The notes under the pieces were generated by a model. That model searched no databases. It worked only from the letters and a program-made list of their open reading frames with translations, and was not told where the DNA came from. This document shows positions 59,133 through 64,000 of a stretch of DNA of 64,000 nt, in pieces. The position numbers and the translations under genes are program-made. The stretch comes from Candidatus Saccharibacteria bacterium UBA6175 (GTDB taxonomy: Bacteria > Patescibacteriota > Saccharimonadia > Saccharimonadales > Saccharimonadaceae). The stretch lies in NCBI GenBank assembly GCA_002422915.1, contig DITV01000002.1, positions 1 through 64,000 of the forward strand. The letters are read 5' to 3'. Positions within the stretch are counted from its first letter, which is position 1. Each line of letters begins with the position of its first letter.

Positions 59133-60332
59133 ATGCCAAACCGACGCCGGGCGAGTGAGACGCCATTTCCAAAAAGTTTATTAGTTATTGCCTTTATGTT
59201 TGCCACCGGCCTTGGCTACGTCGGGGGAATGTTCCATACCCAGATTATCGGCTCAGTTGCGCCGCTGTTTGGCGTGAACGTGTTTACTGGTTCGCTTGAT
59301 CTTTCTAGCGTGCAGGAAACCTACCGCCAGCTCAAAGCGAACTTCGATGGTGAACTGGACGACGCAGCGCTGATTGAAGGCGCCAACCGTGGGCTCGTGG
59401 ATGCCGCCGGCGACCAGTACACGACGTTCCTCAATAAAGAAGAATCAACCGCCTTTGACAACAGCCTGACCGGCACAATCGGTGGCGGTGTGGGGATCGA
59501 ACTCAATATTCGTAACGACCTTGTGACCGTGATTCGAGTGCTGGTTGACAACCCTGCTGCGAAGGCCGGCATTTTGGCCGGAGACGTCATTAGCACTGTG
59601 AACGACGAGTCGGTTGAAGGCCTTCTGGTTGAACAGGTGGTGCAGAAGATTCGTGGAGACGTTGGGACGACGGTGAGGATTGGCGTCCTACGATCCGGTG
59701 CACCCCAGGACTTCACGGTGACACGCGCCGAAGTGAACAACCCGAGCGTCTATAGCTCGGTCCGTGACGGCGTCGGAATTCTGACGATTACGCGCTTTGA
59801 TAGCCAAACAGGGAGCCTGGCTCGTCAAGCCGCACGCAGCTTCTCTGATCAGCAGGTTCGCTCGGTGGTACTTGACCTTCGTGGCAACGGCGGCGGCTTC
59901 TTAACCGCTGCCCAAGACGTTGCGGGCATATGGTTGGATAAGAAGGTAGTCGTCAGTGAACGAGCCAACGTCAAGGTCGTTGATGAACTTTTCTCTTCAT
60001 CTGACCCAATCCTCGACGGCACACCAACAGTGGTACTTGTCGACAATGGTACCGCTAGCGCCAGTGAGATTGTTGCCGGTGCACTGCAAGAGTACGGCGT
60101 TGCATCACTTGTGGGGGCTCAGACATTCGGCAAGGGAAGTGTGCAGCAATTAATTCCATTGACCGCTGGCGCACAGCTCAAGGTGACCATCGCACGATGG
60201 TTTACGCCAAACGGTAAGAACATCTCTGAGACCGGTATTGTGCCTGACGTGAAGGTTGAACGAACCGCTGAAGATCTGAACGCTGGCCGCGACCCACAAC
60301 TCGACGCTGCCCTGGTACAGCTGGCACGCTGA
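59133..60332 (+). CDS. ctpA: C-terminal processing peptidase CtpA (S41)
   Basis: 399 aa. One N-terminal membrane helix (~15-35), a helical pre-domain (QETYRQLKANFDGELDDAALIEGANRGLVDAAGDQYTTFLN), a PDZ domain (~113-200, with VDNPAAKAGILAGDVISTVN) and the S41 core. The nucleophile Ser is in GTASASEIVAGAL and the base Lys in TFGKGSVQ. It trims C-termini of secreted or envelope proteins and is linked in other bacteria to hydrolase turnover. TATACT (59093-59098) and AGGGGAG precede the ATG. Confidence 0.94.
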   Translation: MPNRRRASETPFPKSLLVIAFMFATGLGYVGGMFHTQIIGSVAPLFGVNVFTGSLDLSSVQETYRQLKANFDGELDDAALIEGANRGLVDAAGDQYTTFLNKEESTAFDNSLTGTIGGGVGIELNIRNDLVTVIRVLVDNPAAKAGILAGDVISTVNDESVEGLLVEQVVQKIRGDVGTTVRIGVLRSGAPQDFTVTRAEVNNPSVYSSVRDGVGILTITRFDSQTGSLARQAARSFSDQQVRSVVLDLRGNGGGFLTAAQDVAGIWLDKKVVVSERANVKVVDELFSSSDPILDGTPTVVLVDNGTASASEIVAGALQEYGVASLVGAQTFGKGSVQQLIPLTAGAQLKVTIARWFTPNGKNISETGIVPDVKVERTAEDLNAGRDPQLDAALVQLAR

Positions 60333-60338
60333 TCCTGC

Positions 60339-60368
60339 TTGTGCTTCTCTGTCTCTCTGGTGTACAAT
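60339..60368 (+). promoter_or_regulatory. promoter of the response regulator gene
   Basis: TTGTGC (60339-60344), 18 nt, TACAAT (60363-60368), then 9 nt to the ATG at 60378, which fixes that start over an upstream in-frame ATG at 60339. Confidence 0.55.
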
Positions 60369-60377
60369 AAAACCACT

Positions 60378-60770
60378 ATGGATACAAAAAAGAAAATTCT
60401 GTTGGTTGAAGACGACGAAGCGCTGTCTGGCGTCTATAAATCTCGTCTTGATATAGAAGGCTTTGAAACAATGAGTGTCCTGAACGGTGAAGAAGCCCTC
60501 TCGGCAGCTGTGAAGTTCAAGCCTGACCTGATTCTACTTGATGCCATGATGCCGAAGATCAGCGGTTTTGACGTCCTCGATATTCTTCGCAACACCCCAG
60601 AAACCTCGCAGGTTAAGGTGATTATGCTCACCGCCTTGAGCCAACCAAAAGACAAAGAACGAGCCGAATCACTTGGTGTTGATGATTACCTCGTGAAGTC
60701 ACAGGTGGTGATTGGTGACGTGATTGAACGCGTGAAGCACCACTTGGGTATGATGCCCGCTGCGCAGTAA
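60378..60770 (+). CDS. single-domain response regulator (CheY-like receiver)
   Basis: 130 aa, a receiver domain only. Acidic pair Glu11-Asp12-Asp13, phospho-acceptor Asp55 (LLDAMMPK), Thr85 (MLTALS) and Lys107 (YLVKSQ) are all present, so phosphorylation should work. No output domain and no histidine kinase gene are in the window. Such stand-alone receivers act as phosphorelay carriers or through protein contacts. It may be cotranscribed with the small orphan gene 19 nt downstream. Confidence 0.92.
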   Translation: MDTKKKILLVEDDEALSGVYKSRLDIEGFETMSVLNGEEALSAAVKFKPDLILLDAMMPKISGFDVLDILRNTPETSQVKVIMLTALSQPKDKERAESLGVDDYLVKSQVVIGDVIERVKHHLGMMPAAQ

Positions 60771-60789
60771 GTATATAAAGGACTATTTA

Positions 60790-61110
60790 ATGATCGAGAA
60801 GCCACCATTATTTCCAACTCAATCATCGGGTATAGCGCCGAAACAACGTCCTCTTGAGGTCGGTTACGTTAAAAAAGACGATTATCCGGATATAGAAAAG
60901 ACTGCAGTAAACGCTGCTATATCTATTTTTGATAAAGATGACAATGATGGTCGTTTTGGCCATGGGGTGATTCCTGTTGAAAGTGATCAGGCAAAAAGTC
61001 TTGAGCATCAAAGGGTTCAGAATGGTGCAAACTGGCAAAGAGTAGCGCCACCACCACCGCCAATGTACCATTTTGAAGGATCCAAAAAGGATCACTCAGC
61101 TAACGCCTAG
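60790..61110 (+). CDS. small hydrophilic protein of unknown function
   Basis: 106 aa, no membrane helix. It is Pro-rich at both ends (EKPPLFPTQSS and APPPPPPMYHF) with a charged middle (FDKDDNDGRFGHG). Not recognised. AAGGA lies 8 nt before the ATG, it follows the response regulator closely, and a good terminator follows. It looks largely disordered and could be a binding partner or target of the receiver, but nothing shows this. Confidence 0.5.
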   Translation: MIEKPPLFPTQSSGIAPKQRPLEVGYVKKDDYPDIEKTAVNAAISIFDKDDNDGRFGHGVIPVESDQAKSLEHQRVQNGANWQRVAPPPPPMYHFEGSKKDHSANA

Positions 61111-61124
61111 TAAGGATACATTTG

Positions 61125-61156
61125 ATCAACCTCTCAGCGTAGGGGTTGATTTTTTA
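61125..61156 (+). terminator. terminator after the response regulator transcript
   Basis: ATCAACCTCT (61125-61134) pairs with AGGGGTTGAT (61141-61150), all ten positions with one G-U, loop CAGCGT, followed by TTTTT. Confidence 0.88.
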
Positions 61157-61213
61157 TTATACTTATGCTATAGTTTTAACCACTAGACCATCAAAAACAA
61201 AAAAAAAGAGCAT

Positions 61214-61909
61214 ATGACAGAACAGAACAACCACACACCAAATCACCGACCTCTTCCAGAAGCAGATGGACGTTTAGGTCTCACTCCCTCCGAATTAGAT
61301 CAAACCGTATTAATTAAGACAAGTGCAGGTGAGATCAAACCATTTCTGCTTGCAGCTGAAGATCAGCGAGACGAAAAAGGGAATAGGTTGACGTATGACA
61401 TTGTGCTTAACAAAGACGGAAACCCAGAGGTAGGCGACATCAAACCCGTAGACGAACGTGCCTTTACTGCTGAGGTTCAAGATTATTTGGCAAATGAGCT
61501 AGCAAACTCTCGACCAAATATGCCTGAGTTCGTCAAAGGAAAAAGCCCGAGACAAATCCAACGAATGGAAGCACAGCTTGAGAAAGATCTAAACCGCGAA
61601 GTAGCCATTAATACAGAAGAAGTTCAAGAGATTGGTGAAAAAGTGTTAATTGCGGCTGAAGTTGCAGAACCTGTAGCGGAATCGCCAGAAGTTGAGCTAA
61701 GCGCTCTCGATAGGCTCACAGAGGGTCTTTCGGAAGACGATAAGATTCACTTAAGAGGCTATGCCTGGGCTAAGGCAGACCGAAAAGAAGCCCATAATGC
61801 TGGTGACGCAAAGGCTGCTGGCGAAGCTAAGGAAACCCTTGATTACCACTATAATAATATGTCTCAAAAGGCAAAGGACGTACGGGATCAATTCGCGGTA
61901 CTGTCTTAA
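61214..61909 (+). CDS. acidic cytoplasmic protein of unknown function
   Basis: 231 aa, acidic, helical, no cysteine and no membrane segment. An N-terminal part (~20-90) has mixed strand/helix character (DQTVLIKTSAGEIKPFLLAAED, YDIVLNKDGNPEVGDIKPV). The rest is charged and helix-rich with an Ala/Glu linker and a final Ala/Lys-rich segment. Not recognised. -10-like TATACT (61158-61163) lies just after the previous terminator, and AAAGAG precedes the ATG. Terminated by a bidirectional hairpin. Confidence 0.6.
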   Translation: MTEQNNHTPNHRPLPEADGRLGLTPSELDQTVLIKTSAGEIKPFLLAAEDQRDEKGNRLTYDIVLNKDGNPEVGDIKPVDERAFTAEVQDYLANELANSRPNMPEFVKGKSPRQIQRMEAQLEKDLNREVAINTEEVQEIGEKVLIAAEVAEPVAESPEVELSALDRLTEGLSEDDKIHLRGYAWAKADRKEAHNAGDAKAAGEAKETLDYHYNNMSQKAKDVRDQFAVLS

Positions 61910-61911
61910 CA

Positions 61912-61938
61912 AAAAAAAGAGCCCAATCGGGCTCTTTT
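61912..61938. terminator. bidirectional terminator between the orphan gene and rpmA
   Basis: AAGAGCCC-AATC-GGGCTCTT with A-run before and T-run after; serves both convergent genes. Confidence 0.92.
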
Positions 61939-61953
61939 TCATTTGGTCAGGTA

Positions 61954-62226
61954 TTAGACAACGCTGACTTGGGTGCGAGGAGCGGTCTTGCCAGTAAAGC
62001 GAGTCTTTTTGATCTTCGCGAAGCTGACGACACCGTCTTTTGCGGCGTGGATGGTGAAGTCGCGGCTGATGAAGGTGCCAGGACCAGCAACTTTTGTGCT
62101 ACCGGTTTGACGAACGAGTACTTCACCCGTACGAACAACTTGGCCACCAAAGCGCTTCACGCCGAGGCGAGCGCCGGCGTTGTTGTGGATGTTCTTACTT
62201 GAACCACCTGCTTTTACGTGTGACAT
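61954..62226 (-). CDS. rpmA: 50S ribosomal protein L27
   Basis: 90 aa. The N-terminal MSHVKAGGSSKNIHNNAGARLGVKRFGGQVV and VRQTGSTKVAGPGT follow L27 closely. The flexible N-terminus reaches the peptidyl transferase centre; there is no Firmicutes-style cleaved extension. AAGGAG lies upstream of the ATG, and a small leader hairpin GAGCG/CGCTC (near 62243-62257) precedes it. It is monocistronic and far from rplU. Confidence 0.95.
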   Translation of the reverse strand: MSHVKAGGSSKNIHNNAGARLGVKRFGGQVVRTGEVLVRQTGSTKVAGPGTFISRDFTIHAAKDGVVSFAKIKKTRFTGKTAPRTQVSVV

Positions 62227-62271
62227 ATCTTATTTTCTCCTTGAGCGGGTTACGCTCATTCAATCTGTTAC

Positions 62272-62300
62272 ATTGTACGGGAAAAGTGTCGTTTGGTCAA
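62272..62300 (-). promoter_or_regulatory. promoter of rpmA
   Basis: On the minus strand TTGACC (62300-62295), 17 nt, TACAAT (62277-62272). The leader to the ATG at 62226 is about 40 nt and contains the GAGCG/CGCTC hairpin. Confidence 0.75.
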
Positions 62301-62363
62301 TAGGCGGAGGGGTGATTAACCTAATAATTTTTTAGAAGAAGTTAAGAGGTGCTCTGCTATAAT

Positions 62364-62572
62364 CAGGGGTAACACATGCATGTACCCGCAAAGGGATGCA
62401 GAAATGTGGCACAATTCGGCACCCAGCCTAACCCCTCGGTTTTTTTTGAAGAAAGAGGGTATGGATGAAAACCGCGTAAACGATACCGACCCCGTCGTAA
62501 GGATCGTTTACGCGTCATGATTGGAAACTTTCATGGGGCCCTTAAAACCGGTCCGCCTTGCGGCGGGTTTTG
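62364..62572 (+). ncRNA. candidate structured intergenic RNA
   Basis: The extended -10 TGCTATAAT (62355-62363) opens a 385-nt gap between annotated genes. Structures seen: AGGGGT (62365-62370) with ACCCCT (62431-62436), followed by eight T at 62440-62447; GCAT..CCC-GCAAA-GGG-ATGC (~62379-62400); a perfect 12-bp stem 62473-62484 with 62503-62514; and a CCGCC-TTGC-GGCGG hairpin (62553-62566) followed by GTTTT. It lacks the conserved marks of SRP RNA, tmRNA, RNase P RNA or common riboswitches. Alternatively it is the leader of the 36-aa ORF at 62612. Ends are estimates. Confidence 0.4.
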
Positions 62573-62611
62573 TGTGCCCAGTCATCAATTATTTCAGATG
62601 AAAGGACGACT

Positions 62612-62722
62612 ATGCCACAGAATCCGCCGCATGCACTTCACCGAATAGAAAAAATAGGGATGATGAGCCTCGCTGGGCTTGCCATACTGAATGCCACGTT
62701 AGCGCTGCTAGAGCTTCTTTAA
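62612..62722 (+). CDS. 36-aa hydrophobic small ORF
   Basis: ATG at 62612 follows AAAGGA (62601-62606). The product has a polar first half and a hydrophobic second half (MMSLAGLAILNATLALLELL), so it may sit in the membrane. The stop overlaps the 3' end of the convergent Trm11-like gene by 15 nt. Too short for sequence-family recognition; support comes from the ribosome site, hydrophobic pattern and upstream promoter/leader. It could be a chance frame. Confidence 0.4.
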   Translation: MPQNPPHALHRIEKIGMMSLAGLAILNATLALLELL

Positions 62723-63886
62723 AAGGAGAATTTCGCGAGCAACGACTTGGTCGGGCCGGAAATACAACAACTGATCCGGCCTGACGGTGCGAAGGGACAT
62801 TTCTTCGTAGCCGAGACGTTCAAGGTCTTTCACCAGCGGAAGGTGCGTAAAGCTACCATCGATGGCGCGCCATGCCGGGACGGCGATCACCACAGGGGTG
62901 CCTGGTGCGATTTGTCCGGCAAGGTTCTTTAAGAATGCTGAAACGATGTGGTGACAGTTGCCACGGACTTCAGTCAGCTTTGAACTGGAAGGTGGAGCGC
63001 TAAACGGCTGTCCAAGGTAGGTCTCACTAACCACGGCGTCGATAGGCCCGTGCCACTCAGTGGTCATGGCGTCACCTTCGTGGACTTCCCAGTTGGCGCT
63101 CGTAATGCCGGCGTGTTCTTGGAGCCATGTCAGGTTGTCGTGACTGTAGCGGACCATCTTTTCAGCCAGGTCGGTACCGTAGGCGGCGTGTCGGAGTAGC
63201 AATGCTTCTTGCAGGATGACACCGGTGCCGCAGAATGGATCGAGGATGCGGGCGGGGGCTTCTTTCTTGCCGCCGCTTAGTGGGCCGGCCAGATTGATCA
63301 TGATTTGGGCCAGCTTTGGGGGGAGCATGCCAACAAATGCGTCACGGCGTGGCCGACCTTGATCACGAGCGGCCAGTGCGGTAATGTTTTGGGCGCCAAT
63401 ACTTTCAGCAACGATCACTTGGTCGCGGCCTCGAATGACGAGCAACTCTACTTTGTTGTCGGTCAGGCCGAGTTTGTTGTGGTGGGAAGTGGCGGTGGAG
63501 AGGGCGGCCTCTTGGTTGGGAATCAGCCGAAGCGATGCGCCTGATTGTTTTAATTTTGATTTAAGAATGAGACCAGTTTTTTGAATGTCTCGAACGGGCA
63601 CGTCGGCACCGTAGACGCTGATACCGAGGGTTAACTTGCCTTCGAACGCTGCCCAGGCTTTGGTGTAGTGGCTGACAATTTTCATTGAAACGGTGCGCCA
63701 ATCGCGGGCTGGGAGTGTCAGGACGACACGGCCAATTTTTTGAGAGCCGCCCAACCGCTGAATGTCGATTGGCTCAGTCGTCTCAACAAGCGCACTTGTC
63801 TCGGAAAACCACGAAACATCACCGTAGACTTGTTCCAGTTCAGCGATGGAGATTTCTGGTTGACGACCGAGAAGAGCGATATACAT
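62708..63886 (-). CDS. Trm11/TrmG10-like SAM-dependent RNA methyltransferase
   Basis: 392 aa. The N-terminal half (YIALLGRQPEISIAELEQVYG, then a THUMP-like region) and the C-terminal Rossmann domain with ILDPFCGTGVILQEALL (SAM loop, ~214-230) fit the Trm11/archaeal TrmG10 tRNA guanine-N2 methyltransferases. RRDAFVGMLPPKLAQIMINLA is a typical pre-motif of this group. The catalytic (D/N)PPY is replaced by SETYLG (~287-292), so either the enzyme uses another catalytic residue or it is a divergent family. A minus-strand TATAAT ends 6 nt before the ATG. Confidence 0.8.
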   Translation of the reverse strand: MYIALLGRQPEISIAELEQVYGDVSWFSETSALVETTEPIDIQRLGGSQKIGRVVLTLPARDWRTVSMKIVSHYTKAWAAFEGKLTLGISVYGADVPVRDIQKTGLILKSKLKQSGASLRLIPNQEAALSTATSHHNKLGLTDNKVELLVIRGRDQVIVAESIGAQNITALAARDQGRPRRDAFVGMLPPKLAQIMINLAGPLSGGKKEAPARILDPFCGTGVILQEALLLRHAAYGTDLAEKMVRYSHDNLTWLQEHAGITSANWEVHEGDAMTTEWHGPIDAVVSETYLGQPFSAPPSSSKLTEVRGNCHHIVSAFLKNLAGQIAPGTPVVIAVPAWRAIDGSFTHLPLVKDLERLGYEEMSLRTVRPDQLLYFRPDQVVAREILLLKKL

Positions 63887-63892
63887 AGTGTC

Positions 63893-63911
63893 ATTATACC
63901 TGATGTATAAT
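63893..63911. promoter_or_regulatory. divergent -10 boxes
   Basis: Minus-strand TATAAT (63898-63893), 6 nt from the ATG at 63886. Plus-strand TATAAT (63906-63911), 8 nt from the ATG at 63920. With 7 nt between the boxes, the two polymerases cannot bind at once, and each -35 lies inside the opposite gene. Confidence 0.6.
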
Positions 63912-63919
63912 GATGAGGT

Positions 63920-64000
63920 ATGCCAAAGCTGTCACTTCGTGGTTGGATTACCACTATCACCCTGATTCTCCTCATTATTGTGGTGTTTGCGGCCTGGCCA
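63920..64000 (+). CDS. N-terminus of a membrane protein (cut by window end)
   Basis: 27 codons are visible. MPKLSLRGW is a short basic start, and the following stretch (ITTITLILLIIVVFAAWP) is one membrane helix, so this is a signal-anchored or secreted protein. It is supported by the TATAAT box 8 nt before the ATG and the open frame to the edge. Family unknown. Confidence 0.6.
   Translation, partial: MPKLSLRGWITTITLILLIIVVFAAWP

Noticed and set aside
62364..62572. SRP RNA, tmRNA, RNase P RNA or a known riboswitch
   Set aside because: The conserved SRP tetraloop region, tmRNA acceptor/TTCGA arm, RNase P CR motifs and the cores of TPP, FMN, cobalamin, c-di-GMP and fluoride riboswitches are not present.
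1..64000. Recoded UGA (Gly or Trp)
   Set aside because: Many genes end in TGA at family-correct lengths (for example parA and ftsE), and prfB is present.
1..64000. CRISPR arrays, tRNA genes, transposases, prophage genes
   Set aside because: No regular direct repeats, cloverleaf sequences, transposase or phage structural genes were found in any gap or frame.

Overview
The window reads as a contiguous piece of a small, densely coded bacterial chromosome of roughly 50% GC. My best placement is Candidate Phyla Radiation / Patescibacteria, most likely Saccharibacteria (TM7). Reasons: compact versions of core proteins (IF-2 of 589 aa, a four-domain S1, a ProRS of 415 aa, RNA-free rRNA spacers), a Gram-positive style envelope set without outer-membrane genes (LCP ligase, FtsEX plus a CHAP hydrolase, VKOR, an LPXTG-like protein), S21, a Trm11-like methylase, and many small proteins with no recognisable relatives. 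TGA is a normal stop here (for example at 12496-12498 and 27512-27514), and both prfA and prfB are present, which argues against the UGA-recoding CPR lineages. The phylum call is inference.

Layout. 1-620: end of an rRNA operon (23S 3' end, 5S, terminator). 0.7-5 kb: accessory proteins (M14 carboxypeptidase, KGG protein, HExxH protein, ROK kinase, LPQTG protein). 5-15 kb: translation and repair (rpsA, infB, fmt, def, priA, recJ, rpsU). 15-24 kb: adk-map, ftsA-ftsZ, nrdR-like, a redox pair (thioredoxin-like plus VKOR), then ileS behind a T-box-like leader. 24-29 kb: CAP-domain protein, rplU, a gene flanked by two inverted structured repeats, parAB, lepB. 29-39 kb: LCP protein, prfA-prmC, rpmE, an 870-aa protein of unknown function, rpsB-tsf, and a nucleotide-cyclase-like protein. 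39-45.6 kb: frr-uppS-rseP-CPBP-proS, greA, lysS. 45.6-57.9 kb: flavin reductase, MacB-like ABC transporter, serS, hpf, secA, M16 peptidase, murD, prfB, ftsEX. 57.9-64 kb: CHAP hydrolase, CtpA protease, response regulator, two orphan proteins, rpmA, an intergenic candidate RNA, a Trm11-like methylase and a truncated gene at the edge.

Expression logic. Operon-internal genes overlap by 1-8 nt or carry Shine-Dalgarno sequences. Many first genes instead have a TATAAT/TATACT/TACAAT box ending only 6-10 nt before the start codon, which predicts leaderless or nearly leaderless mRNAs; this rule fixes several start codons (def, priA, the cyclase gene, the cassette gene). Genes with longer leaders (KGG gene, rpsA, rpsB, ileS, rpmA) carry RNA structures there.

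The most unusual object is the pair of inverted elements at 25674-25804 and 26549-26676. Each folds into an outer stem enclosing two hairpins. They share a 14-nt and a 47-nt identical block, but the 29-nt hairpin between the blocks and most of the outer stem differ in sequence while remaining paired. They bracket a single AT-rich orphan membrane-protein gene next to parAB. Other leads: the ileS T-box, a zinc-ribbon-less NrdR, a class III cyclase-like protein, the 62.36-62.72 kb RNA/small-ORF region, and the pervasive leaderless architecture.
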